Source: Verrucomicrobia bacterium SCGC AAA164-E04
GTDB lineage: Bacteria; Verrucomicrobiota; Verrucomicrobiia; Limisphaerales; AAA164-E04
DNA length: 64,000 nt
Assembly: GCA_000383715.1 (NCBI GenBank)
Contig: KB911950.1
Coordinates: 62,001 to 126,000 of the forward strand
Direction of reading: 5' to 3'
The notes beneath the pieces are model-generated. The model saw nothing but the letters and a program-made list of their open reading frames with translations, had not been told where the DNA came from and ran no database searches. Each line of letters begins with the position of its first letter. The stretch's first letter is position 1. Both the position numbers and the translations under genes were made by a program. Positions 12,111 through 21,154 of the stretch are shown here, one piece after another.

Positions 12111-12716
12111 ATGATTTTAATTGGCCTAACGGGAGGGATTGGGGCGGGAAAGTCCTTTGTGAGTGAATTATTCATTCAACAGGCACTTCCGCTCATTGAT
12201 ACAGATATCATCGCACGGCAGCTCCTGGAGCCGGAGCAAGCAGCCTGGGCTGCTGTGAAGGAACATTTTGGAGCCTCCTTTTTCTCGGCAGATGGATCCC
12301 TTGATCGAGGAAAACTCGCTTCACTCATATTCACTGATGGAGCTTCCATGAAATGGTTGAATCAATTGATGCATCCGATGATCAGGCAGCAATGGAGTCA
12401 AGATGTATGCCAATTGAAGGAAACGGGCCACAAGGTATGCGTGGTCGTTATTCCACTTTTGTTTGAAACGGATGCTCAATCAGCATTTGACACAGTCATA
12501 TGCATGGCCTGCTCCTCCTTTACCCAAAAAATTCGACTTAAAAAGCGCGGTTGGAATCAGGAACACATAGAATCCAGGATCGCCTCACAATGGCCGATGC
12601 CTCGTAAAATGAATGCAAGTCACCATGTCATTTGGACTGATTGCGCGAAACACGCCACTCAAGACCAATGTCATTTGGTTTTGCAGCAAATCTGTAAAGC
12701 AGATAGAGATGCTTGA
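12111..12716 (+). CDS. coaE: dephospho-CoA kinase
   Basis: Catalyses the last step of coenzyme A synthesis, ATP-dependent 3'-phosphorylation of dephospho-CoA, in the cytoplasm. The 201-residue length is normal for the family. The P-loop GLTGGIGAGKS lies at residues 5-15, followed by the family's DTDIIARQLL and the LMHPMIRQQW and IPLLFET segments. The ATG at 12111 puts the P-loop at the usual position. It stands alone between a terminator and the riboflavin genes; the roughly 100 bases before ribBA suggest a separate promoter there. Confidence 0.93.
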   Translation: MILIGLTGGIGAGKSFVSELFIQQALPLIDTDIIARQLLEPEQAAWAAVKEHFGASFFSADGSLDRGKLASLIFTDGASMKWLNQLMHPMIRQQWSQDVCQLKETGHKVCVVVIPLLFETDAQSAFDTVICMACSSFTQKIRLKKRGWNQEHIESRIASQWPMPRKMNASHHVIWTDCAKHATQDQCHLVLQQICKADRDA

Positions 12717-12814
12717 TCGAATGTTCACCAACCGAGCCTTTAAAAATTGTTGTTTGCGACCTCGGTTTAACAGCGTAAATTAAAGTCGAGGCAAGCTACT
12801 CAAACAGATAAATA

Positions 12815-14038
12815 ATGACCGATAAAAACCCAAATATAGAAATACCTGAATTTGATACGATTGACGTCATCCTTGAGGCCATTAAACGCGGTGAAATGGT
12901 TATTGTGGTGGACGATGAAAACAGGGAAAACGAAGGGGACCTTGTCATGGCGGGGCAGTGGGTCACCGCTGAAGCAGTGACATTCATGGCTCGACTTGGT
13001 GGCGGTCTGATATGCGTTCCTACGACTGAGTCCAGATTAAGGCAACTTGGTATTTCTGAAATGGTCCCTGACAACCGTGATTCATTTCGAACAGATTTTC
13101 AAGTGAGCGTGGATGCGGCCAAAGGAATTACCACAGGCATAAGCGGAGCTGATCGGGCGCGCACTGTTCAAGTAATGTCGGAACCTACAAGCGTTCCATC
13201 TGATTTGGCACAACCAGGACATATTTTCCCCTTGCGAGCAAAATCAGGTGGAGTCCTTCAACGTGCCGGTCACACTGAAGCTGCTGTCGATCTTGCCACC
13301 ATGGCGGGTTGCCGCCCCATAGCGATGATATGTGAAATCATGAATGATGATGGAACCATGGCCCGCCTGCCTCAATTACTTACATTTGCAAAAAAACATG
13401 ATTTGCGCATTTGCAGCATTGCGGGACTCATCCAACACCGCCGTCTGCGTGAGAAGCTTGTTGAGCAGCAGGAAGTAATAAAAATGCCAACCGATTTTGG
13501 TGAGTTTGAATTACATCTCTATCAATCCAAAACGGATCAACAACATCATGTGGCTTTGGTGAAAGGGGATGTTGCCAACCAGAAGAACGTACTCGTGCGC
13601 GTTCATAGTGAGTGTCTGACGGGTGATGTTTTCGGTTCCAGACGTTGTGATTGTGGACCTCAGCTTCAAGATGCTATGCGGCAGATTGATGCCGAGGGTT
13701 CTGGTGTCATTCTGTATATGCGTCAGGAGGGCAGGGGAATAGGTTTGGCACCCAAGATCAAAGCTTACAAACTTCAGGAAAGCGGCTTGGACACTGTAGA
13801 AGCCAATCTCAAGCTAGGATTTGGCATGGATTTGAGGGAATATGGCATAGGAGCCCAAATCCTGGTGGATCTCGGTTTGGAAACAATACGATTACTGACC
13901 AATAATCCCAAGAAAATCGTGGGTTTGGAGGGCTACGGCCTGAAAGTTGTTGAGCAGTTACCCATTTCTGTGGAGCCAAATCCTCATAATGAACGCTATC
14001 TTGAAACAAAAAAATCCAAAATGGGACATTTACTCTGA
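12815..14038 (+). CDS. ribBA: bifunctional DHBP synthase / GTP cyclohydrolase II
   Basis: Supplies both precursors of riboflavin: 3,4-dihydroxy-2-butanone 4-phosphate from ribulose 5-phosphate (N-terminal RibB domain) and the pyrimidine from GTP (C-terminal RibA domain). The RibB domain, residues about 1-205, has DDENRENEGDLVMAG and the HTEAAVDL metal/catalytic segment. The RibA domain, about 210-400, has the zinc ligands Cys267, Cys278 and Cys280 (GSRRCDCG) and the RQEGRGIGL motif. Both halves look catalytically complete; in many bacteria with RibBA fusions one half is degenerate. The 407 residues match the usual length. ribH follows after 175 bases without another gene. I see no FMN riboswitch in the roughly 100-base leader. 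Confidence 0.96.
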   Translation: MTDKNPNIEIPEFDTIDVILEAIKRGEMVIVVDDENRENEGDLVMAGQWVTAEAVTFMARLGGGLICVPTTESRLRQLGISEMVPDNRDSFRTDFQVSVDAAKGITTGISGADRARTVQVMSEPTSVPSDLAQPGHIFPLRAKSGGVLQRAGHTEAAVDLATMAGCRPIAMICEIMNDDGTMARLPQLLTFAKKHDLRICSIAGLIQHRRLREKLVEQQEVIKMPTDFGEFELHLYQSKTDQQHHVALVKGDVANQKNVLVRVHSECLTGDVFGSRRCDCGPQLQDAMRQIDAEGSGVILYMRQEGRGIGLAPKIKAYKLQESGLDTVEANLKLGFGMDLREYGIGAQILVDLGLETIRLLTNNPKKIVGLEGYGLKVVEQLPISVEPNPHNERYLETKKSKMGHLL

Positions 14039-14213
14039 TCATGATTTTCAGGTTTCAAATCCATGGTATTCAGATCCTTATTGTCCAACTACCCGCACTA
14101 TTGTCTGGCTGCATTTTTAATCGATCAGCTTACACTGGATGGACCGGTAAAGTAAGGGCAAACGATCACCAGCGATCTTTGGTGATTGCCTGATTAGGTA
14201 AGATACTATTCAA

Positions 14214-14747
14214 ATGCTCAAAGAAATTAAAATTAGTGATTTTTCTCGGTGCAGTCTTCCCATTGCAGTCATTGCTTCCAAATACAATGATGCATTCGTC
14301 CAAGGGCTCCTTGACGGTGTTGAAGATACGCTGAACCGTGCCAAGATGTCTGACAAAGACGTGGTCTTGATCCGAGTGCCGGGTGCCTACGAGATACCTG
14401 TCATGGCAGGGAAAGTGGCGCGATGTCAAACCCCTCCATTTGGGGCCATCATCTGTCTTGGTGTGGTGATTGAGGGTGAGACCGAGCATGCTCGCTTGAT
14501 CACAGAGGCAGTGACCTTTGAATTAGCCAAATTGCAGGCAGATCATGGTTTACCTATCGTTCATGAAGTGTTGCTAGTAAAGAGCGAAGAGCAGGCACGT
14601 GCCAGATGCCTTGATGAAAAACATAACCGTGGTCGGGAAGCTGCCCAGACAGCGTTGGAAATGGCTTTACTCGTCGAAACGTTCGATGAGAAATTTTCCC
14701 TGAAAGGCTCCGAAGAACCAAGATTTAACGACCGGACTGAACATTGA
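14214..14747 (+). CDS. ribH: 6,7-dimethyl-8-ribityllumazine synthase
   Basis: Condenses the RibA/RibD pyrimidine with the RibB four-carbon unit to make lumazine, the penultimate step to riboflavin. The conserved core is clear: RVPGAYEIPVMAGKVA, then FGAIICLGVVIEGETEHARLI with the catalytic-site His, and the C-terminal helix with NRGREAAQTALEMA. The 177 residues include a short N-terminal extension relative to the usual 155-160. The start ATG at 14214 is preceded by an A/T-rich leader with no Shine-Dalgarno motif. ribD and ribE are not in this window. Confidence 0.95.
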   Translation: MLKEIKISDFSRCSLPIAVIASKYNDAFVQGLLDGVEDTLNRAKMSDKDVVLIRVPGAYEIPVMAGKVARCQTPPFGAIICLGVVIEGETEHARLITEAVTFELAKLQADHGLPIVHEVLLVKSEEQARARCLDEKHNRGREAAQTALEMALLVETFDEKFSLKGSEEPRFNDRTEH

Positions 14748-14790
14748 ATAATGGGATCTCGCAACTAGTCCAATATGGCATGTGAGTCCT

Positions 14791-14808
14791 TTGTGAAAAA
14801 TTTCACAA
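14791..14808. promoter_or_regulatory. CRP-like palindrome upstream of the oxidase island
   Basis: TTGTGAAAAATTTCACAA is an 18-base near-perfect palindrome (8-base arms, AA centre) that contains TGTGA-N6-TCACA, the classical CRP-family recognition pattern. It lies about 80 bases before the cupredoxin ATG and just upstream of a possible promoter, so it is well placed for an activator. The regulator is not in the window. Confidence 0.6.
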
Positions 14809-14813
14809 TTAAC

Positions 14814-14841
14814 TTGCGTGCCCTTTTGGCAGTGTTAAAAT
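14814..14841 (+). promoter_or_regulatory. possible sigma70-type promoter of the cupredoxin/oxidase genes
   Basis: TTGCGT at 14814-14819 and TAAAAT at 14836-14841 are 16 bases apart. The -10 matches consensus at five of six bases; the -35 is poor, as expected of an activator-dependent promoter. The CRP-like palindrome centre would lie about 48 bases before the inferred start of transcription. Confidence 0.4.
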
Positions 14842-14880
14842 TCAATCAACGATAAAAAAATCCTTAACCTAATTCCGCTC

Positions 14881-15588
14881 ATGATCAACAAAATTACTCT
14901 TTTAGCCAGCCTGGCGCTTGTATTGGGTCTTCATTCCGCAGAGGGTGGAGACATCACTGGAAAAGTGACTCTCAAAGGGGCTCCCAAAGCGGAGATAAAA
15001 CTTCCACTGGATCCTCTTTGTAAAAGAACCGTTAAATCTGGAGTGACCCCTACCACCCGTTTCTATGCCACAGATGCAAGTAATGGACTGGCTGATGTAT
15101 TTGTTTACCTGAAAAAGGTAGATGCCACCCCGACTCCCACCACCTCAGTCGTCCTCGATCAGAAATCATGTGAATATTCACCTTACGTGGTTGGTGCGCA
15201 AGTGGGGCAAACAATCTCCGTCAAAAACTCAGACCCAATCCTTCACAATGTTCATCCCACTCCCAAGAAGGCAGGTAAAGAATTCAATAAAGCTCAGCTT
15301 CCGAATGGTCCTGAATTGAAATTCTCATGGAACAAGCCCGAAGTATTTTTGCGTTTCAAATGCGACGTGCATCCTTGGATGTTTGCTTATGTTGCTTTGA
15401 TTGAGCATTCCCACTTCGCGGTTACCAAGGAGGATGGTACCTTCACCATCAAGAACGTGCCTGCTGGTGAATACGAGATTGAGGCGGTCCATCGCAAGAC
15501 TCATCCCAAGGGTGTGGGGCTGGTTTCCAAAGTCAGCGTCACCGATGCGGGCGGAAGCGTAGATTTTACGGTCGACATTACCAAGTAA
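14881..15588 (+). CDS. secreted cupredoxin-like protein
   Basis: A 235-residue exported copper protein candidate. The N-terminus (MINKITLLASLALVLGLHSAEG) is a signal peptide. The central domain has a full set of type 1 copper ligands in plastocyanin-like order: His122 (or His125) in LHNVHP, then Cys161, His164 and Met167 in FKCDVHPWM. A C-terminal carboxypeptidase-regulatory-like fold follows (FTIKNVPAGEYEIEAVH). It sits directly upstream of the heme A synthase and the oxidase genes, so electron delivery to the oxidase or copper supply is a reasonable inference. A weak terminator-like hairpin separates it from ctaA, so it may be expressed more strongly than the rest. Confidence 0.85.
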   Translation: MINKITLLASLALVLGLHSAEGGDITGKVTLKGAPKAEIKLPLDPLCKRTVKSGVTPTTRFYATDASNGLADVFVYLKKVDATPTPTTSVVLDQKSCEYSPYVVGAQVGQTISVKNSDPILHNVHPTPKKAGKEFNKAQLPNGPELKFSWNKPEVFLRFKCDVHPWMFAYVALIEHSHFAVTKEDGTFTIKNVPAGEYEIEAVHRKTHPKGVGLVSKVSVTDAGGSVDFTVDITK

Positions 15589-15607
15589 AACAAATTTTAA
15601 ACAAAAT

Positions 15608-15642
15608 CCGCTGATGGCCAAGACCGTCAGCGGAATTTCTTT
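15608..15642 (+). terminator. hairpin between the cupredoxin gene and ctaA
   Basis: CCGCTGATGG (15608-15617), loop CCAAGA, CCGTCAGCGG (15624-15633): ten pairs with one G-T wobble. The following AATTTCTTT is only a weak T-tract, so this may be a partial terminator or processing site rather than a full stop. Confidence 0.6.
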
Positions 15643-15671
15643 CCAACAACACATCACCGGCGATTCAGACA

Positions 15672-16910
15672 TTGAGCAACACACACCCATCTTTAGGATT
15701 CAGAGGATTAGCGCTCGCAACCTGCCTCTTCACCTGGCTTTTGATAGGTGTGGGCGGAATTGTTACGAGTCAAGGGGTTGGGATGTCGGTTCCAGATTGG
15801 CCTAACACCTATGGCTACAACATGTTCTACTTCCCTTTGTCACAATGGGTTGGTGGAATATTTTGGGAGCATTCCCATCGCCTGATGGCATCTTTAGTCG
15901 GCTTGATGACTCTGATACTCACTATCTGGTCCCACGGTCGTTCAGGTCGAAGCCTGCTCCGTTATGTCATTCTTCCATTATCCATTCTCCTCACTTTTCT
16001 CGTTCTGATCAACGCTGAGAACAACACTCTCCAGCACGCGTCCATCACAGGCGGAACAGGTTTCATCGCCTTGTTCGCATCGTTTTTCTGGCCTCGAATG
16101 AAACCTGCATCCAAATTGATGCGAAAGCTCTGTTGGATCGCTTTGATAATGGTCATTGGGCAAGGTCTTTTGGGGGGATTGCGAGTTACACTCTACAAAG
16201 ACGAAATAGGAATCATACACGCCACTCTAGCGCAACTTTTTCTGGTTCTCCTGGTTGCGATTGTCTTTGTCTCAAGTAAACGCTGGATTGGATGGAAAGC
16301 AGCATCCAAGGACAATCATACTGTAACCAACCGTTTCAGTTGGATGATGGCCGCCTTGTGTGTCTTCGTCGTCTGTCAGCTTATTCTGGGCGCTTTCATG
16401 AGGCATGAGCATGCAGGTTTGGCTGTGACCGGTTTTCCGCTTGCCTATGACCAATACCTCTGGCCGCCTACGCATGCTGAGTTCGTCAATCAGCTGAACG
16501 TGGACCGTATGGATCATCGAGATTTTAACCCAGTAACTGCTCTTCACGTACATGTCCACATGTTGCATCGCTCCATGGCCCTGATTTTATTCATCGCTGG
16601 AAGCCTCTTTGTGGGATGGACTCTGAAATATTTGGGTAGACAGCATCTGTTGGGTCGACTTTCTATTCTGTGGTTTTCACTTCTCTGTCTGCAGGCTTTC
16701 CTTGGGGTAGCCACTGTTTGGAGTAACAAGGCTGCAGATATCGCCACAATACATGTTCTCATAGGGGCATTGACCCTTGCGCTCGGTTCTTTTATGGTCA
16801 TCGCCGCTCGAAGATCTGTCTTCTTGGCTAAAGAAGCCAGCGCGATGCGTCACCGTGAAATGCCAAGTGACTTGATACCAACACCCGAAGTTGCGGTGGC
16901 AAAAGGATGA
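15672..16910 (+). CDS. ctaA: heme A synthase (COX15/CtaA)
   Basis: Integral membrane enzyme that oxidises the heme O methyl group to give heme A for the aa3 oxidase. The 412-residue chain has about eight membrane segments. It shows the family's GMSVPDWPNTYG motif at about residue 40, then WEHSHRLMASLVG, ENNTLQHASITGG, and the HVHMLHRSMALIL and ATIHVLIGALTL histidine segments that hold heme in the two halves. The start is a TTG at 15672: every later ATG lies inside the first conserved motif, so no ATG start is possible. It overlaps ctaB by four bases (ATGA), indicating translational coupling. Confidence 0.93.
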   Translation: MSNTHPSLGFRGLALATCLFTWLLIGVGGIVTSQGVGMSVPDWPNTYGYNMFYFPLSQWVGGIFWEHSHRLMASLVGLMTLILTIWSHGRSGRSLLRYVILPLSILLTFLVLINAENNTLQHASITGGTGFIALFASFFWPRMKPASKLMRKLCWIALIMVIGQGLLGGLRVTLYKDEIGIIHATLAQLFLVLLVAIVFVSSKRWIGWKAASKDNHTVTNRFSWMMAALCVFVVCQLILGAFMRHEHAGLAVTGFPLAYDQYLWPPTHAEFVNQLNVDRMDHRDFNPVTALHVHVHMLHRSMALILFIAGSLFVGWTLKYLGRQHLLGRLSILWFSLLCLQAFLGVATVWSNKAADIATIHVLIGALTLALGSFMVIAARRSVFLAKEASAMRHREMPSDLIPTPEVAVAKG

Positions 16911-17809
16911 AAGCAACCGTAGAAACCATGGAACCAGAGTCATTGACCGATAGATCGGCATGGAGTGTTTTTTCCGATCTTGTGAAGGTACGCTTGACGA
17001 CTCTTGTCCTGCTGACGACCCTGGCCGGTTTTTACCTGGCTACCACTGATGGCATGCAGGTTGTGCTACTATTGCACACCATGGTGGGAACAGCGCTTCT
17101 GGCATGCGGGTCATCGGTCTTGAACCAGTATTTGGAGCGTCATCACGATTCCCTAATGCCGCGCACGGAGAGCAGGCCTCTCCCTGCAGGGCTCATGCAT
17201 CCTGAAAGGGCACTTTGGTTTGGGATCCTGTTATCGGTCACTGGATGTTTCTACACATGGTTTCTCGTCAATCTGCTCACTTGCATTCTGGGAACACTCA
17301 CTCTGGCGCTTTATATTTTTGTTTACACGCCCCTCAAGCGTTTGACTTCCTTCAACACTGTTGTCGGAGCTATTCCCGGTGCATTGCCTCCTTTAATGGG
17401 GTGGACTGCCGTGCGCGGTTCTCTTGATGCTGGCGGTTGGTCTCTGTTCCTGATACTTTTTTTATGGCAGCTGCCTCATTTTCTTGCCATTGCATGGATG
17501 TATAAAGAAGAATATGGAGCAGCAGGTTATGTCATGTTGCCCAATGTTGACCCAAGTGGCAAGAAGACGGCAAGGCATGCGCTTCTGTACACTATTTTCC
17601 TGCTGCCATGCAGCTTGCTCCCTGTGCATTTCAACGTGGCTGGAAGCCTGTATGCCGTGGGTGCTAGTGTGTTGGGCGCGGGGTTTATCTGGCAGGCAAT
17701 TAAATTTTCATCCGCTCTAGATCGAACTAGGGCTCGACATTTGTTTTTTTATTCGATTATTTACCTGCCTCTGCTTTTGTTGTTGATGACTTTTGATAAG
17801 GCGTTTTGA
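16907..17809 (+). CDS. ctaB: protoheme IX farnesyltransferase (heme O synthase)
   Basis: UbiA-family membrane prenyltransferase that adds a farnesyl group to heme B, giving heme O, the substrate of CtaA. The motif NQYLERHHDSLMPRTESRPL (near residue 70) is the prenyl-diphosphate/Mg site, with Glu at the first acidic position as in many CyoE proteins; the second loop contains YTPLKR. About eight or nine membrane segments and 300 residues fit the family. Its ATG overlaps the ctaA stop. The next gene, ctaD, follows after about 90 bases. Confidence 0.94.
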   Translation: MKATVETMEPESLTDRSAWSVFSDLVKVRLTTLVLLTTLAGFYLATTDGMQVVLLLHTMVGTALLACGSSVLNQYLERHHDSLMPRTESRPLPAGLMHPERALWFGILLSVTGCFYTWFLVNLLTCILGTLTLALYIFVYTPLKRLTSFNTVVGAIPGALPPLMGWTAVRGSLDAGGWSLFLILFLWQLPHFLAIAWMYKEEYGAAGYVMLPNVDPSGKKTARHALLYTIFLLPCSLLPVHFNVAGSLYAVGASVLGAGFIWQAIKFSSALDRTRARHLFFYSIIYLPLLLLLMTFDKAF

Positions 17810-17901
17810 CTCATCTGTCGTGTGCATTTAGAGAATTGAATTACCAGCAGAGCCTGAGGGCAATAAGAATTTTTACAACATAACAAGACTGAATTAGATA
17901 T

Positions 17902-19755
17902 ATGGAATCGACTGAAGCAAAAGAACTCCATGACACACATCATGATGCTGACGGCCATGGAGCTGATCACCATCATGATCCGGGTTTTTGGCGAAAATAC
18001 ATCTTTTCTACCGATCACAAAATCATAGGTATCCAGTATGGTATTACTTCTTTGCTCTTCATGCTGTTTGGTTTCTTCCTGATCGCAACCATGCGTTGGT
18101 CCATGGCCTATCCTGGCCAGCCCATGCCTGTGGTAGGCTCGCTTCTGCACATCATCATGGGGGACATGACTTCCGCGGTATTCGATCCTGAGACCAAAGA
18201 ATTGATCGGTTACGCGATCTCCAATGATCTCTATAATGCATTCGGCGCGATGCATGGAACGATCATGGTGTTTCTGGCAGTGGTGCCGCTGGCATTCGCC
18301 GCTTTCGGTAATTATGTGGTTCCTTTGCAGATTGGTGCGGTCGACATGGCCTTTCCTCGGCTTAACATGGCCAGTTATCACCTTTTTCTTCTGGGGGGGC
18401 TTATCATGCTTGCGAGCTTCTTCATACCTGGAGGACCGGCTCAGGCAGGTTGGACTTCCTATTCGCCTCTTGCGACATCCATACAAACCGATGGCCAACT
18501 TTACTGGTTGATTGCCATGGTCATCATCATTACATCCTCACTACTTGGGGCTGTAAATTTCATTGCTACCATCATACAGTTGCGTGCTCCCGGAATGACA
18601 TGGATGCGTATGCCTTTCTTCTGCTGGGCTCAGTTCGTGACAGCATTTCTCTTGCTGCTTGCCTTTCCTCCACTGGAAGTCGGGGCTTTGTTGCAATTGA
18701 TGGATAAAGTCGCCGGGACAAGTTTTTATCTGCCGACCGGCCTTGCCATTTCCACTATGAAGGACATCAGTGGAGGAGGTAGCCCCTTGCTCTACCAGCA
18801 TTTGTTCTGGTTTTTAGGACACCCTGAAGTCTATGTGCTTATTCTTCCTGCCATGGGCGTGGTGTCAGAGATCATTGCCAACAATACAAGGAAACCTCTT
18901 TGGGGTTACAAATCCTTGGTTTACTCCACTCTCGTATTGGGCTTTCTCTCCTTCATTGTCTGGGCTCATCACATGTATTTGACTGGGATGGGAACCAAGA
19001 TATCGACTTTCTTCCAGACGACAACAATGATCATTTCGATTCCCTCCGTGATCATTCTAACCTGTTTGTTTATCTCCTTGTGGGGAGGATCGATTCGATT
19101 CAACACACCTATGTTGTTTGCCCTCGCCTTCCTTCCCATGTTCGGTATAGGTGGACTGACTGGATTGCCCTTAGGCTTCAATTACAGCGATATTCTTCTT
19201 CACGACACTTATTACGTCATTGGTCACTTCCATTATGTGGTGGCTCCCGGGACAATATTCGGCTTGATAGCAGGAATCTATTTCTGGTATCCGAAGATGA
19301 CAGGAAGGTATATGAACGAATTCTGGGGGAAAGTGCATTTCTGGGGTTCCTTTATTTTCATGAACCTCACCTTCCAACCGATGTTTGCTCAAGGTATGGC
19401 TGGTATGCTGCGTCGAATGGCTGACGGAGGAGTTGGATATTCAATTGCCAACAATCCGGATGCTGTGGGTGGACTTGCCGATCAATTTGTGAAGCTCAAT
19501 GCCAATATCACACTGGCCGCGTATGCTCTAGGCCTGGCACAAATCCCTTTCATCATTAATCTGTTCTACAGCATTTCCAAGGGTAAGAAGGTTGAATCCG
19601 ACAACCCCTGGCACAGCACCACTTTGGAATGGCAAACTCCTACGCCTCCACCTCACGGTAATTTTACCACACCTCCAACGGTCACTGGTGGTCCTTACGA
19701 GTATAGTGTACCGGGGTCCTCCCAAGATTACATTCCTCAAAACCAGAAAGCTTAA
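17902..19755 (+). CDS. ctaD: cytochrome c oxidase subunit I
   Basis: Catalytic subunit of an aa3-type heme-copper oxidase in the cytoplasmic membrane. All key residues are visible: heme a ligands His118 (GAMHGTIMVF) and His444, CuB ligands His307 (GHPEVY) and the WAHHMY pair, the cross-linked Tyr311, and heme a3 ligand His442 (IGHFHYV). The GNYVVPLQIGAVDMAFPRLN segment has the Asp of the D-channel entrance, so a type A oxidase is indicated. The 617 residues include a His/Asp-rich cytoplasmic N-terminus (HDTHHDADGHGADHHHD) and a Pro-rich tail. It lies between ctaB and subunit III. Confidence 0.97.
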   Translation: MESTEAKELHDTHHDADGHGADHHHDPGFWRKYIFSTDHKIIGIQYGITSLLFMLFGFFLIATMRWSMAYPGQPMPVVGSLLHIIMGDMTSAVFDPETKELIGYAISNDLYNAFGAMHGTIMVFLAVVPLAFAAFGNYVVPLQIGAVDMAFPRLNMASYHLFLLGGLIMLASFFIPGGPAQAGWTSYSPLATSIQTDGQLYWLIAMVIIITSSLLGAVNFIATIIQLRAPGMTWMRMPFFCWAQFVTAFLLLLAFPPLEVGALLQLMDKVAGTSFYLPTGLAISTMKDISGGGSPLLYQHLFWFLGHPEVYVLILPAMGVVSEIIANNTRKPLWGYKSLVYSTLVLGFLSFIVWAHHMYLTGMGTKISTFFQTTTMIISIPSVIILTCLFISLWGGSIRFNTPMLFALAFLPMFGIGGLTGLPLGFNYSDILLHDTYYVIGHFHYVVAPGTIFGLIAGIYFWYPKMTGRYMNEFWGKVHFWGSFIFMNLTFQPMFAQGMAGMLRRMADGGVGYSIANNPDAVGGLADQFVKLNANITLAAYALGLAQIPFIINLFYSISKGKKVESDNPWHSTTLEWQTPTPPPHGNFTTPPTVTGGPYEYSVPGSSQDYIPQNQKA

Positions 19756-19779
19756 TCGTTAATCTAAAAGTCAAATTTC

Positions 19780-20580
19780 ATGGAAGTTCCATATACAGTT
19801 GAAAACAGGCCTGACACAGGTCTTTACAATGCCAAGGTGGGGATCTGGTTGTTTCTCGCATCTGAAGTCATGCTTTTTGGTGCCTTATTTTCCTCATACA
19901 TCCTTTTGAGAGTCGGTGCTCTCGAGGGGCACTGGCCCACCGAATTGCTGAACGTGCCCATCGGTACCGTGAACACCATGGTATTGATTCTTTCCAGCGT
20001 AACTGTGGTCATGGCCTGGGCTTCTTTGAAACTGAATGATTTCAAGAAGTTCAAGATGTATCAGCTGGCTACGGTGATCTGTGCTTGCATGTTCGTTCTC
20101 ATCAAATCATACGAGTATCGAGATAAACTCACGCACCATGATGTCGTTCTTGCTGATGGTATGCGTGTGGACGGCCATCTTGTTGAAGAGACCGACGAGT
20201 ATATTATCCTGAGCCATCCGGTGTCTTACCCAGCAGTGAAAGGAATTGGCTATCGTCCGACAGCAATCAAGGAAGCCGAGCACGGCGATGACCATCATCA
20301 TGCCGAGGATCGAAAGATCATGCTTGCAGATATCGTCAAGCGCACGACCTGGGGGCCTTGGGCGAACACTTACTTTGCGATCTATTTCACACTAACCGGA
20401 CTGCACGCCTTGCATGTGATTGCAGGTGCCTTGGTTATTGCCTATTATTGGGGGCCCGGAAGCAAAATGTGGAAAACGAATCCAGAGCAGTTCACAAATC
20501 GTATTGAAGTCTCAGGACTCTTCTGGCATTTCGTAGATTTAGTTTGGATCTTCCTATTTCCAATTTTGTATTTGTTATAA
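19780..20580 (+). CDS. ctaE: cytochrome c oxidase subunit III with His-rich loop
   Basis: Five-helix bacterial subunit III. Helix 1 has [22 protein letters not shown] and helix 4 has [20 protein letters not shown], followed by [23 protein letters not shown]. Between helices 3 and 4 (about residues 110-187, nt 20107-20340) there is a hydrophilic insertion of about 70-75 residues ending in [12 protein letters not shown], which is not part of the typical subunit III core. The start ATG at 19780 follows ctaD by 24 bases. Role in proton uptake stability and assembly is as for the family; the insertion's role is unknown. Confidence 0.95.
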   Translation: MEVPYTVENRPDTGLYNAKVGIWLFLASEVMLFGALFSSYILLRVGALEGHWPTELLNVPIGTVNTMVLILSSVTVVMAWASLKLNDFKKFKMYQLATVICACMFVLIKSYEYRDKLTHHDVVLADGMRVDGHLVEETDEYIILSHPVSYPAVKGIGYRPTAIKEAEHGDDHHHAEDRKIMLADIVKRTTWGPWANTYFAIYFTLTGLHALHVIAGALVIAYYWGPGSKMWKTNPEQFTNRIEVSGLFWHFVDLVWIFLFPILYLL

Positions 20581-20604
20581 CCTTCAAAGTAAAGTTTTTG
20601 AATC

Positions 20605-20922
20605 ATGAGCGGACACGGTCCAGAAGAAATTAAGAAGACAATCAGAACCTACTTGAAGGTTCTGGGAGTATTGGTCGTCGGCACTATCGCTACTGTAGGC
20701 GCCAGCTACCTTCATTTCGATAGCATGGCAATGACTGTAGGTCTGGCTCTGCTGATTGCGTCGGTGAAAGCTGGTTTTGTAGCTCTCTACTTCATGCATC
20801 TCATTGACGAGCAAAAGATCATTTACAAGTTGCTGGGTCTGACAACCTTCTTTTTCCTTGGGTTAATGGTACTCATCATCTGGGCATCTGGAGACAAGCC
20901 CATGAATACAGTCATGCCCTGA
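20605..20922 (+). CDS. cytochrome c oxidase subunit IV-like protein
   Basis: A 105-residue protein with three hydrophobic helices, of the prokaryotic COX4 family that accompanies subunits I and III in bacterial oxidases. The characteristic central segment ALLIASVKAGFVALYFMHL is present, followed by a final helix. It lies 24 bases after ctaE. Known family members bind at the subunit I/III side and are accessory rather than catalytic. Confidence 0.9.
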   Translation: MSGHGPEEIKKTIRTYLKVLGVLVVGTIATVGASYLHFDSMAMTVGLALLIASVKAGFVALYFMHLIDEQKIIYKLLGLTTFFFLGLMVLIIWASGDKPMNTVMP

Positions 20923-20944
20923 TCCGAAAGAAAATAAACTCTCT

Positions 20945-21154
20945 ATGTCACTGAAAGCATTCCACCTTATTTTTGTTACTGCAACGACGTTGTTCAGTCT
21001 CTTCTTCGGACTGTGGAGTCTGAACCAATACCGCAACATTGATCCAAGCGCCCTTAATTTGACATTCGTTTTTCTAGCCTTTGTCATGTTGATTGCATTG
21101 CCAATTTACGGTTACTACTTCCTTAAAAAACTGAAAGACGTGAGTTTTTTGTGA
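20945..21154 (+). CDS. small two-helix membrane protein, unknown
   Basis: A 69-residue protein with two predicted membrane helices (LIFVTATTLFSLFFGLWSL and LTFVFLAFVMLIALPIYGYYF) and a basic C-terminus. I do not recognise the family. It lies 22 bases after the subunit IV gene and overlaps the next start by one base (TGATG), so it is surely part of the oxidase operon and probably a structural or assembly component. Confidence 0.75.
   Translation: MSLKAFHLIFVTATTLFSLFFGLWSLNQYRNIDPSALNLTFVFLAFVMLIALPIYGYYFLKKLKDVSFL

Noticed and set aside
12717..12814. FMN riboswitch before ribBA
   Set aside because: The leader is only about 100 bases and lacks the conserved RFN segments.
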